Positions 8,848-15,783 of a stretch of DNA of 64,000 nucleotides are shown in pieces. The notes under the pieces are model-generated. The model saw only the letters and a list, made by a program, of their open reading frames with translations, did not search any database and was not told the origin of the DNA. The translations under genes were made by a program, and so were the position numbers. Where the stretch lies: NCBI RefSeq assembly GCF_000336555.1, contig NZ_KB375281.1, positions 2,615,954 through 2,679,953 of the forward strand. Direction: 5' to 3'. Source of the stretch: Afipia clevelandensis ATCC 49720. GTDB lineage: Bacteria; Pseudomonadota; Alphaproteobacteria; Rhizobiales; Xanthobacteraceae. Positions within the stretch are counted from its first letter, which is position 1; every line of letters begins with the position of its first letter.

Positions 8848-9216
8848 ATGGACAAGGACCGGATCACGGGTGCCGCAAAGGACGCTGCGGGCAAGGTCGA
8901 GGGCGCATTCGGACGTGCCACCGGCGATGCGTCCACAGAAGCCTCGGGCCGCGCACGCGAAGCCGCGGGAACCGTGCAGAATCTGTACGGGCAAGCAAAG
9001 GACGCCGCGCGCGATATCGGGGATGCCGCGACCGAGTATGCGAAGGACGCGATGGACGCAGGCAGCGACATGTATCGCGGCGGCACCAAGGCCGTGGCGT
9101 CGACCGTGCGCGAACAGCCACTTGGCTCGCTTCTTATTGCAGGTGCAGTCGGCTTCGCGCTCGCACTGATGCTGAACCGGCAGCCGCGCCGGCGTCGGCT
9201 TCGCGACTACTACTGA
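8848..9216 (+). CDS. CsbD family stress protein with C-terminal membrane anchor
   Basis: A 122-residue protein starting MDKDRITGAAKDAAGK, the CsbD signature, followed by Ala/Gly/Lys-rich amphipathic repeats (residues about 5-85). It ends with a hydrophobic helix (LLIAGAVGFALALML) and a short Arg-rich tail, resembling DUF883/ElaB membrane-anchored proteins. GGAG at 8835-8838 is 9 bases from ATG 8848 and 3 from the in-frame ATG 8842; I prefer 8848. CsbD is a general-stress protein of unknown function; here it may associate with the inner membrane. Confidence 0.82.
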   Translation: MDKDRITGAAKDAAGKVEGAFGRATGDASTEASGRAREAAGTVQNLYGQAKDAARDIGDAATEYAKDAMDAGSDMYRGGTKAVASTVREQPLGSLLIAGAVGFALALMLNRQPRRRRLRDYY

Positions 9217-9253
9217 CAGCAATCATCGAGCCGGCAGCCGGTTATCCACATGC

Positions 9254-9282
9254 GTGCGCGGAATGAGAATCGTTCCGCGCAC
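9254..9282 (+). terminator. Perfect hairpin downstream of CsbD gene
   Basis: GTGCGCGGAA (9254-9263) and TTCCGCGCAC (9273-9282) form a perfect 10-bp stem with a 9-base loop, 38 bases after the CsbD stop. No T-tract follows, so termination efficiency is uncertain. Confidence 0.45.
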
Positions 9283-9392
9283 AAGTGTGCGTTGTTTCCG
9301 TCGCCGAGCGGCATGCGTATTGTTTCCCCCAAGACATTCTGGATAGTCTCGCCGCATCGTTTCTGAATTGCATCGTGGGCGGGAGTTTGCAG

Positions 9393-9890
9393 ATGTTCAG
9401 GTGGATTGGATCGGCAGCGGTGGCCGTTGCCGGATTGATGATGGCTGTATCGAGCGCCAGCGCGGGCTCCTGGGAAGATGGCATGAAGGCGTTCGCGCGA
9501 AAGGAATATGCCGCCGCGGCGAAACTGTTTCGTCCTCTTGCGGAGAAGGGCAATGCCGTCGCGCAATACCGGATCGCGATGATGCACAAGATGGGCCTTG
9601 GCGTTTCAAAGGACCGCAAACAGGCCGAGAAATGGAGCCGGCTCGCCGCCAAACAGGGCAATGCCGATGCGCAGGTGTTACTGGGCAGCCTGTACTACAA
9701 GGGCGACGGCAAAGAATCCGACGCCATCGCGAAAGCGTACATGTGGTACGACATCGCCGCGGCGCAGGGGAATGACGAGGCCAAGAAGGAACTCGTCACC
9801 GTTTCAAGCGGACTCACGCCGCAGCAGGTTGCCGCCGCGCAAGCCAAAGCACAGGCTTGCAAATCTTCCGGCTATCAGCAGTGTGATTGA
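9393..9890 (+). CDS. Secreted Sel1-repeat protein
   Basis: A 165-residue protein with a signal peptide (MFRWIGSAAVAVAGLMMAVSS, cleavage near ASA) followed by two or three Sel1/TPR-like repeats, including PLAEKGNAVAQYRIAMMH, AAKQGNADAQVLLGSLYY and AAAQGNDEAKKEL. Such repeats mediate protein-protein contacts. ATG 9393 follows GGGAG by 7 bases; an upstream in-frame ATG would place a poor leader before the signal peptide. The protein probably sits in the periplasm; its partner is unknown. Confidence 0.8.
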   Translation: MFRWIGSAAVAVAGLMMAVSSASAGSWEDGMKAFARKEYAAAAKLFRPLAEKGNAVAQYRIAMMHKMGLGVSKDRKQAEKWSRLAAKQGNADAQVLLGSLYYKGDGKESDAIAKAYMWYDIAAAQGNDEAKKELVTVSSGLTPQQVAAAQAKAQACKSSGYQQCD

Positions 9891-9891
9891 T

Positions 9892-10104
9892 CTATTTTCC
9901 GAGATGACGGCGGATCGCGGCGACCGATGGGCCAACCTCGTCGATCGCTGCGGCAAGATCATCCGGCGACACGTTGAGGCGATAGGCCCAGTATCCGGTG
10001 GAGGCATGATCCGTCGTGTCGATCGCCGGTGCGGGACGCGCACCGAGATTCGACGACAGCACGGACGCGACTGTCACAAGACGGAGCATGGCCCATCTTA
10101 CCAT
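9892..10104 (-). CDS. Small DUF3606-like protein
   Basis: A 70-residue protein (65 from the second ATG at 10089). Its C-terminal half (YWAYRLNVSPDDLAAAIDEVGPSVAAIRRHL) matches the pattern of DUF3606 proteins: an aromatic-rich segment, a SPDDL helix, then AVGxSxxAIRxHL. The N-terminus MLRLVTVASVLSS is hydrophobic, which is unusual for that family and could be a short leader or membrane segment. It abuts the Sel1 gene tail to tail. DUF3606 function is unknown. The assignment rests on pattern recognition only. Confidence 0.5.
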   Translation of the reverse strand: MVRWAMLRLVTVASVLSSNLGARPAPAIDTTDHASTGYWAYRLNVSPDDLAAAIDEVGPSVAAIRRHLGK

Positions 10105-10249
10105 GAGCGGGCCGCTCCGACACGCCACGGGACCTCTCAGCGTTAACAAATCCGAAATGTCGCCGCGGCGACCGGCAGCGCTGTATTTTGCAACTGATAG
10201 CAGCCGGAATTGTTGTAATCTCCAGGGGACTTCTGTTTGGAGACACACA

Positions 10250-10573
10250 TTGGCGCAGCCGTTCATCGTTTCCATTCCGCACAAACTCGGCAAGGACGAA
10301 GCGACGCGCCGCCTGAAAGCCGGACTCGGTAACGTTCGTTCGGACTACGGAAAAATTTTCCAGATCGATGAAGAAATCTGGAGCGGCGACCGCCTCGCCT
10401 TCCGCCTCACCGCGCTCAGGCAGCAGGTCGGCGGAACTGTCGATGTCGCGGATGATCACGTCAGACTGGAAGTGATGCTGCCCTGGCTGCTTGCCGGCCT
10501 TGCGCACGGAATTCAGGCCGCGATCCGTGCGCGCGCAACACGGATGCTCGAGAAGAAAACGACGGACGTGTGA
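10250..10573 (+). CDS. Polyhydroxyalkanoic acid system family protein
   Basis: A 107-residue protein that reads as a complete PHA-granule-region domain: FIVSIPHKLGKDEATRRLKAG, WSGDRLAFRLTALRQQVGGTVDVADDHVRLEV, LPWLLAGLAHGIQAAI. These proteins are often encoded near polyhydroxyalkanoate synthesis or granule genes, although no pha gene lies in this window. The start is TTG 10250, 7 bases after GGAG (10239-10242); the natural N-terminus begins exactly there, and no ATG is available nearby. A hairpin follows. The exact molecular role is unknown. Confidence 0.78.
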   Translation: MAQPFIVSIPHKLGKDEATRRLKAGLGNVRSDYGKIFQIDEEIWSGDRLAFRLTALRQQVGGTVDVADDHVRLEVMLPWLLAGLAHGIQAAIRARATRMLEKKTTDV

Positions 10574-10582
10574 GGCGCGCAA

Positions 10583-10610
10583 ATAATCCCGGCATCGCAG
10601 CCGGGATTAT
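10583..10610 (+). terminator. Hairpin after PHA-system gene
   Basis: ATAATCCCGGC (10583-10593) pairs perfectly over 11 bases with GCCGGGATTAT (10600-10610), 9 bases after the stop. The stem ends in AT pairs but there is no long T-run. Confidence 0.6.
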
Positions 10611-10647
10611 GACGCATCAGATCGCGAAAGCTGAATGAGAAAGCCTG

Positions 10648-10860
10648 TCAGCCGTTGTTCGCTGTCAGCTTCAGCCATGTGGTGTGGACATCCTGTTTCA
10701 TCTGCCCCCACTCACTGGCCGCAACATCCCAGTTCACGATCTGCCGCGAAGAACCAGCCGACGCGCCACTCGCCACCGTCGACGTTGCCATCGAATCATG
10801 AATGTAGACAAAGCCGATGGTCAGCAGGCAGCCGAGCACCATTCCAAGAAAGGTTCGCAT
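10648..10860 (-). CDS. Small single-pass membrane protein, stress-promoter controlled
   Basis: A 70-residue protein with one N-terminal membrane helix or uncleaved signal (MRTFLGMVLGCLLTIGFVYIHD) and a soluble tail containing NWDVAASEWGQMKQDVHTTW. GGAGGA lies a few bases before ATG 10860. A consensus EcfG promoter is located 23-47 bases upstream, making this a likely member of the general stress response. No function is known to me; similar short proteins occur in related genomes. Confidence 0.72.
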   Translation of the reverse strand: MRTFLGMVLGCLLTIGFVYIHDSMATSTVASGASAGSSRQIVNWDVAASEWGQMKQDVHTTWLKLTANNG

Positions 10861-10882
10861 GTGATCGTCCTCCGGCATAGGC

Positions 10883-10907
10883 AACGCCGCAAGGCAATCT
10901 GGGTTCC
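10883..10907 (-). promoter_or_regulatory. Consensus EcfG (general stress response) promoter
   Basis: On the minus strand GGAAC (10907-10903) is followed by exactly 16 bases and CGTT (10886-10883). This is the full consensus for the extracytoplasmic sigma factor EcfG/SigT of alphaproteobacteria. It sits about 23 bases upstream of the small membrane protein start at 10860, so the predicted transcript has a very short leader. Confidence 0.7.
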
Positions 10908-10943
10908 GTGTCAGGGACAGACCCAAAAAGGATTGGTCAGGAA

Positions 10944-11018
10944 TGGTGGGCGCGACAGGGATCGAACCTGTGACCCCCTCGATGTCAACGAGGTGCTCTC
11001 CCGCTGAGCTACGCGCCC
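10944..11018 (-). tRNA. tRNA-Val (GAC anticodon)
   Basis: The minus strand folds into a standard cloverleaf of 75 bases including an encoded CCA. The acceptor arm is GGGCGCG/CGCGCCC, the D arm GCTC/GAGC, the anticodon stem CCTCG/CGAGG with loop TTGACAT (anticodon GAC), and the T arm ACAGG-TTCGATC-CCTGT. It reads GTC valine codons. Confidence 0.97.
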
Positions 11019-11124
11019 TTAAAGACCATTGGTGCCGGGATGCGTCCCTATATCGGCTTGAGCAGCCGCAGGCAAGGACGGGAAACCATGATTTGGGGGC
11101 AAATTTGCCCCGAATCGGCGGCCC

Positions 11125-11487
11125 TCAGGCCGCCAGCATCTTGTTCACTTCGCTGACCAATTCGCGCAGGTGGACAGGCTTGGACAGCACCTTGGCGTTT
11201 TTCGGGGCTTCCGAGTCTGAATTCAGCGCCACGGCGGCAAATCCGGTGATGAACATGATCTTGATGTCCGGATCGAGTTCGGAGGCCCGGCGGGCCAGTT
11301 CGATCCCGTCCATCTCCGGCATCACGATGTCGGTTAGAAGCATTTCAAAAGGCTCTTCCCGCAGCCTCTGATAGGCTGACAGGCCGTTGTCGTAGGACGA
11401 GACCTGAAACCCGGCATTCTCCAGCGCTTTCACCAGAAAGCGGCGCATGTCGTTGTCGTCTTCGGCGAGGAGAATTTTGTGCTGCAT
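11125..11487 (-). CDS. cpdR: Response regulator CpdR
   Basis: A 120-residue stand-alone receiver domain. The acidic pair is Asp10-Asp11, the phospho-acceptor Asp53 (LLTDIVMPEMDG), with Thr81 and Lys103 as the switch residues. The N-terminus KILLAEDDNDMRRFLVKALENAG is the CpdR signature. In Caulobacter and Sinorhizobium unphosphorylated CpdR directs ClpXP to the pole and promotes degradation of CtrA and other cell-cycle proteins; it is phosphorylated through CckA-ChpT. ATG 11487 is chosen because it gives this canonical N-terminus. It is followed by the amidohydrolase, a small RNA and a monophosphatase, as in Sinorhizobium. Confidence 0.92.
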   Translation of the reverse strand: MQHKILLAEDDNDMRRFLVKALENAGFQVSSYDNGLSAYQRLREEPFEMLLTDIVMPEMDGIELARRASELDPDIKIMFITGFAAVALNSDSEAPKNAKVLSKPVHLRELVSEVNKMLAA

Positions 11488-11770
11488 GGTCCTGGTGTCC
11501 CGTATCCGGCGCGCTTCGCTCACAGTGTCTTTCCGAGCGAATGCCGGTCGTCTGAGCGCGTGAATGGAGAAGTCCCCTGCCCTCTATTTGCCCGCAGGAG
11601 AGTAAATTTCGGGTGAAGGGGAAGTTCCTATTGGCAGGCAGGATAGGTTTGCAGACAATGACGATCAACAAAGCACCCGCTTTTCCGGCGAAAATATCCT
11701 GGCCGGACGGGCATTTCAGTGGCGGAGAGACTCACGCCGCGGGTGAGAAGGGCGAGGAGACGAGGTGGCA

Positions 11771-12658
11771 ATGACCCAGTTTGAGGACGCCCTGTCGCCG
11801 CCTTTCGAAATCATCGAACCGGCGATCTGGCGCGCGCCGATCATTTTCAATTCCCCGCATTCGGGATCGGTCTATCCGCGCGAGTTTCTCGCAGCCTCGC
11901 GCATTGACGAGACCGCGCTGCGGCGTTCGGAAGACTCGTTCATGGACGAGATCATCGCGGATCTCACAGGCCGTGGATTTCCCGTGGTCCGGGTGAATTT
12001 TCCGCGCTCCTATGTGGACGTCAATCGCGAGCCCTACGAACTCGATCCGCGCATGTTCGCAGGCCGCCTGCCGAGCTTCGCCAATACCCGCTCCATGCGC
12101 GTGGCCGGGGGTCTCGGCACGATTCCCCGCGTGGTCGGTGATGGCCAAGAAATCTACGCCGAACGCCTCGATGTCGAAGAGGCGCTGAACCGCATTGAAT
12201 CGCTCTACAAGCCTTACCACCGCGCGCTGCGCCGCCTTCTCAACAAGGCGCATCAGGCCTTCGGCACCGTGATCCTGGTCGATTGCCATTCCATGCCGTC
12301 AGTCGGCGTCACGCGCGACGAGCCCAGGCGTCCCGATGTCGTGATCGGCGACCGCTACGGCACAAGCTGCGCGAACCTGCTGTCCGATGCGGTCGAGCAA
12401 ACGCTGACTGCGCAGGGCTATTCGGTCGGCCGCAACAAGCCTTATGCCGGCGGCTTCATCACCGAGCACTACGGCAACCCGGCGAGTGGCCTGCATACGG
12501 TTCAGCTCGAACTCAACCGTGCGATCTATATGGACGAGCGGCGGCGTGAGCGTGGGCCGGATTTCCGCAAGGTTGCCGACGACTTCATTGTGCTGGCCGA
12601 CGCGCTCGCCGCGATCCCGCTGGACAGCCTCGGCCCGTTTCAGGCAGCCGCGGAATAG
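11771..12658 (+). CDS. N-formylglutamate amidohydrolase family protein
   Basis: A 295-residue zinc hydrolase of the HutG/FGase family, which releases formate from N-formyl-L-glutamate at the end of histidine degradation. Visible family motifs are IIFNSPHSGSVYP (residues about 24-36), RSYVDVNREPYELD, VDCHSMPS and GGFITEHYG. No hut genes are near, so the true substrate may differ. GTG 11765 and ATG 11771 are both possible starts; AGG at 11763-11765 supports ATG. It is divergent from cpdR across 283 bases in which I see no distinct feature apart from promoter space. Confidence 0.87.
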   Translation: MTQFEDALSPPFEIIEPAIWRAPIIFNSPHSGSVYPREFLAASRIDETALRRSEDSFMDEIIADLTGRGFPVVRVNFPRSYVDVNREPYELDPRMFAGRLPSFANTRSMRVAGGLGTIPRVVGDGQEIYAERLDVEEALNRIESLYKPYHRALRRLLNKAHQAFGTVILVDCHSMPSVGVTRDEPRRPDVVIGDRYGTSCANLLSDAVEQTLTAQGYSVGRNKPYAGGFITEHYGNPASGLHTVQLELNRAIYMDERRRERGPDFRKVADDFIVLADALAAIPLDSLGPFQAAAE

Positions 12659-12665
12659 AATTTTC

Positions 12666-12686
12666 TTGCCGCGCGGCGCGCGGCAA
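12666..12686 (+). terminator. Hairpin after amidohydrolase gene
   Basis: TTGCCGCGC (12666-12674) pairs with GCGCGGCAA (12678-12686) over a 3-base loop, 7 bases after the stop codon. There is no T-run on the plus strand. Confidence 0.4.
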
Positions 12687-12705
12687 CATCCTCCCGGATT
12701 GCGAC

Positions 12706-12799
12706 AAGAAAAAAGGGCCACTCGCAAATGATGCAAGTGGCCCAAGTCTAGGGAGGAAACGCCCAAGGAGGGCAGCGATAACGCGAGGCGCTATCGCAC
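12706..12799 (-). ncRNA. mmgR: MmgR/suhB (alpha-r8)-like small RNA
   Basis: On the minus strand, reading down from about 12799: a hairpin with 10-base arms GCGATAGCGC and GCGTTATCGC and CTC loop (12797-12775), a small GCCC-TCCTT-GGGC hairpin, the single-stranded CU-rich segment GTTTCCTCCCTAGACTT, and an intrinsic terminator with arms GGGCCACT and AGTGGCCC followed by TTTTTT (12743-12709). Two internal pairs are G-U on this strand but would be A-C mismatches on the plus strand, which fixes the orientation. The TTTCCTCCC element, three-hairpin layout and location beside a monophosphatase gene fit the suhB/MmgR family. In Sinorhizobium, MmgR is an Hfq-bound RNA that limits polyhydroxybutyrate accumulation. 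No database search was possible. Confidence 0.82.
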
Positions 12800-12805
12800 C
12801 GCAAC

Positions 12806-12834
12806 AATATGCAACTGCAGCGCACTAAGCGCAA
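12806..12834 (-). promoter_or_regulatory. Sigma-70-type promoter of the small RNA
   Basis: On the minus strand TTGCGC (12834-12829) and CATATT (12811-12806) are separated by 17 bases, placing the start of transcription near 12799, just at the base of the first hairpin of the RNA. Confidence 0.6.
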
Positions 12835-12839
12835 GTATT

Positions 12840-13165
12840 TTTAAAGAAATAGCCATGATCTGCATGCATAACAGACTTGCGATCGAAAAGTCCGCAGAAG
12901 ATGAAATAGCTAAATAATATCATAGCGTTATTCAAAATGTCGGCCTGTCATAATTGCCGGAAAAGCCCGGATTTGCCCTCATGAAGTGAATTGAAAATTC
13001 CATTCTTGGGCTGAACGGCTTTCGTTTTGATCTTCGCTTTGAAATCGTGAAGTAAGGAATGAACAATCGAATTAGTGCCCTCGTGCAAAATTTCTGGTGA
13101 TCGCGCCAACCTCGTTAGGGCTGTCTCCGGTTCGCATTTACACTCCACACCGGCACAGCCGCACC
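12840..13165. other. AT-rich non-coding spacer
   Basis: This stretch between the small RNA promoter and the monophosphatase gene is markedly richer in A and T than its surroundings, especially 12840-12950. It has no convincing gene: the only open frame (minus, 12948-13148) lacks a ribosome site and any recognisable feature. It may hold upstream regulatory elements of the small RNA and the phosphatase gene promoter. Confidence 0.5.
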
Positions 13166-13177
13166 AAAGGACTTCCC

Positions 13178-13963
13178 GTGACGGTTATCGACTTCACCGC
13201 GTTTATCGGACGGCTGGCAACAGCCTCCGGCGACACCATCCTTCCCTTTTTCCGGACCTCGCTGAGTGTGGATAACAAGAACACCGGGCGCGATCTCGAT
13301 CCGGTAACCGAGGCCGACCGCGCGGCGGAAGCGGTGATGCGGCGGATGATCAAGGACAGCTTTCCGCTGCACGGCATCGTTGGTGAGGAGTTCGGCTCCG
13401 AACGCGCCGACGCGGAATATGTCTGGGTGCTCGATCCGATCGACGGCACAAAGTCGTTTATCGCAGGACTGCCGATCTGGGGCACGCTGATTGCGCTGAT
13501 GCATCGCGGCACGCCGGTGTTCGGCATGATGCACCAGCCCTATATCGGCGAACGCTTCAGCGGCGACGGCGGCTCCGCGCGTTATGAGGGGCCGTCCGGC
13601 AAGCGCAAATTGTCCGTGCGCCGCTGCGCATCGCTCAACGAGGCGACGCTGTTCACCACCAGCCCGCGCCTGATGCAGGCTCCGGACCGCGCGCTGTTCG
13701 AGCGCGTCGAAGCCGATGTCCGGCTGTCCCGCTACGGCGGCGATTGCTACGCCTATTGCATGCTCGCCTCCGGACATCTGGATCTCATCATCGAGACCGA
13801 GCTGAAACCCTATGACGTCGCGGCGCTGATCCCGATCGTGACCGGCGCTGGCGGCATCATCACCACCTGGGAAGGCGAGCCCGCGCAATCCGGAGGCCGC
13901 ATCATCGCCGCCGGCGACAAGCGCGTGCACGACGCCGCGCTGAAACTGCTTCAGGCGACATAG
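13178..13963 (+). CDS. hisN: Inositol-monophosphatase-family phosphatase, histidinol-phosphatase (HisN) type
   Basis: A 261-residue Mg-dependent lithium-sensitive phosphatase. The metal-binding set is complete: TEAD (45-48), GEE (69-71), DPIDGT (86-91) and PYDVAAL (211-217, Asp213). The start is GTG 13178 after AAAGGA (13166-13171); earlier in-frame codons have no ribosome site. The family includes suhB, cysQ and alphaproteobacterial histidinol-phosphate phosphatase, the eighth step of histidine synthesis. The HisN assignment is favoured because hisZ and hisG are in this chromosome and no other hisN is seen, but inositol phosphatase activity is possible. Its linkage to the small RNA gave the suhB RNA family its name. 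Confidence 0.82.
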   Translation: MTVIDFTAFIGRLATASGDTILPFFRTSLSVDNKNTGRDLDPVTEADRAAEAVMRRMIKDSFPLHGIVGEEFGSERADAEYVWVLDPIDGTKSFIAGLPIWGTLIALMHRGTPVFGMMHQPYIGERFSGDGGSARYEGPSGKRKLSVRRCASLNEATLFTTSPRLMQAPDRALFERVEADVRLSRYGGDCYAYCMLASGHLDLIIETELKPYDVAALIPIVTGAGGIITTWEGEPAQSGGRIIAAGDKRVHDAALKLLQAT

Positions 13964-13980
13964 CGCGGTTTGTCGCGCCT

Positions 13981-14874
13981 TCAGATTTGCGCGAATGACC
14001 TGAGGTGATCGCAAAACTGCCGCACCGGCCGCGGCAATGACGGGCGGCTGCGCATGCAGACCACGAGCCTGCGGCTCGCCCACGGATCGCTGATCCGGAT
14101 GATCTTGATGCGGGCCGCGCGGCCGACGCGGCGCGCGGCGGCTTCCGGAATGATCGCAAGGCCGACGCAGGCTTCCACCATCTGGCAAATCGCATCGAAG
14201 CCGCGCAGCCGCGCGCGAATCCGCAGCCGCACGCCCAGCTTGGCGGCCTGCATCGCGATATGAGTCTGCAGCGCGCTGGCCTCGGTCAGCCCGATGAAAT
14301 CTCGCCCGACAACATCGCGGAAGCTGGCTTGGCGGCGGGACGCGATCTCGTCGTTCGCCGGTACGACAAGAACCAGCCGATCGTCGCAGAACGGAAACCG
14401 CTCGAGCCCTTCCGGCAGCATCGCTTCCACTGCAAGGCCGATATCCGCAGCTCCGGAGGCCAGCGCGGTCGCGATCTCGGTGCTCTCGCGCTCCTCGATA
14501 TCGACGCTGATGGCCGGATGGTCCGCCAGAAACGACGCCAACGCCTTCGGCAGATGTTCGCTCGCGCCGGATGTGTTGGCGAGCATATGAATGCGGGCTT
14601 TCATGCCCCGCGCGTAAGCCGTGAGTTCACCCTGCATCGCCGCGACCTGATGCAGCACGATGCGGGCATGATCGAGCAGGCTCTCACCTGCCGCCGTGAG
14701 CCGGACGCCTCGCCGTTGCCGCTCCAGCAGCGGCACACCCAACGCTGCTTCCATACCCTTGATCCGCGCGCTGGCCGATGCCAGCGCCAGCGCCGAACGC
14801 TCCGCGCCATCAGTGATGCTGCGGGCCTCGGCCACCGCCACGAACAGACGCATATCCACCAGATCGAAATGCAT
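13981..14874 (-). CDS. LysR family transcriptional regulator
   Basis: A 297-residue LysR protein with the N-terminal winged helix-turn-helix (MRLFVAVAEARSITDGAERSAL through LGVPLLERQRRGVRL, residues about 8-62) and a periplasmic-binding-like effector domain. It is divergent from the TauE gene with 94 bases between starts, so it probably controls export of a sulphur or organic anion by TauE. It is convergent with the phosphatase gene, with only 17 bases between stops. The effector cannot be predicted. Confidence 0.9.
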   Translation of the reverse strand: MHFDLVDMRLFVAVAEARSITDGAERSALALASASARIKGMEAALGVPLLERQRRGVRLTAAGESLLDHARIVLHQVAAMQGELTAYARGMKARIHMLANTSGASEHLPKALASFLADHPAISVDIEERESTEIATALASGAADIGLAVEAMLPEGLERFPFCDDRLVLVVPANDEIASRRQASFRDVVGRDFIGLTEASALQTHIAMQAAKLGVRLRIRARLRGFDAICQMVEACVGLAIIPEAAARRVGRAARIKIIRISDPWASRRLVVCMRSRPSLPRPVRQFCDHLRSFAQI

Positions 14875-14968
14875 GGCGACCGCCCTTTACACCGGCTTCG
14901 TCAGACCCGAAGGCTAACTCGGTATTCTCCAGATCGTGCGGCCCGCCGCTTCCGGTCAATGTGAGGCC

Positions 14969-15733
14969 ATGTCCAGTTCTCTGTCAGATCCGCTTCTCCT
15001 CATCATCGCAGCGGTTTTCCTGCTCGCCGGTTTCGTCAAGGGCACCATCGGCATGGGCCTGCCGACCGTCGCCATGGGCCTGCTGGCGACGCGGATGCCA
15101 CCCGCGCATGCGCTGGCCATCGTGATCGTGCCGGCGATCGTCACCAACATCTGGCAGACCTTTGTCGGCCCGTATCTGCGCGACATTGTCAGGCGGCTGT
15201 GGCCGCTGATGATCGCGACCATGATCGGCATCTGGTCCGGCGCCGGCCTGATGACCGGCCCCTATGCGCGCTACGGCACCGTGGTGCTCGGCATCCTGCT
15301 GGTGATCTACGCGATCATCGGCCTTTCCAGGGTGCGTTTCAGCGTTGCGCGCAAGAACGAGAAATGGATCGGCGGCATCGTCGGGCTGATCACCGGCGTC
15401 ATCTCCGCCGCGACCGGCGTTCAGGTCATCCCGTCCATGCCCTTCATGCAGGCGATCGGCATGGAGAAGGACGAACTGGTTCAGGCTCTCGGCGTATTCT
15501 TCACCACGGCAACGATCGCGCTGGCGTTCAACCTGACCGGCGCGGGCCTCTTGAATGCGACAGTTGCCATTCCCGGGCTGATCGCGATGGTCACGGCCTT
15601 CGCCGGGATGTATCTCGGCCAGTTGCTCCGTTCCCGCATGGATGCGGAAACGTTTCGCCGCTGGTTTCTGATCGCCCTGCTGCTGCTGGGCATCTATCTC
15701 GCCGGCGAGATGCTCGCGAAGATCCACGGCTAG
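14969..15733 (+). CDS. TauE/SafE family membrane exporter
   Basis: A 254-residue polytopic inner membrane protein with about eight hydrophobic segments, beginning LLLIIAAVFLLAGFVKGTIGMGLP, the TauE/SafE signature glycine-rich helix, repeated in the second half (GLITGVISAATGVQVIPSMPFMQ). Family members export sulphite, sulphoacetate or other organic anions. GTGAGG precedes ATG 14969; earlier in-frame codons are ignored because they would place a hydrophilic leader. The divergent LysR gene is its probable regulator. Confidence 0.88.
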   Translation: MSSSLSDPLLLIIAAVFLLAGFVKGTIGMGLPTVAMGLLATRMPPAHALAIVIVPAIVTNIWQTFVGPYLRDIVRRLWPLMIATMIGIWSGAGLMTGPYARYGTVVLGILLVIYAIIGLSRVRFSVARKNEKWIGGIVGLITGVISAATGVQVIPSMPFMQAIGMEKDELVQALGVFFTTATIALAFNLTGAGLLNATVAIPGLIAMVTAFAGMYLGQLLRSRMDAETFRRWFLIALLLLGIYLAGEMLAKIHG

Positions 15734-15783
15734 GCTGCTCTGAAAGACGGTGCCCGCGTCACGGGACCGTGCTAGGGATGGGC

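Noticed and set aside
10944-11018. tRNA-Val as an integration site with attached mobile element
   Set aside because: No integrase gene and no duplicated tRNA 3' end was found in the flanking sequence.
12706-12799. Small RNA on the plus strand
   Set aside because: On the plus strand the internal pairs become A-C mismatches and there is no T-run after the terminator hairpin; the minus strand has both.
12948-13148. 66-residue minus-strand ORF in the AT-rich spacer
   Set aside because: No ribosome site, no recognisable pattern, and it overlaps the upstream region of the phosphatase gene.
15199-15783. N-terminal extension of ArfB by about 195 residues
   Set aside because: It overlaps tauE in another frame; the ArfB domain begins at 15784 with a suitable AGGG.
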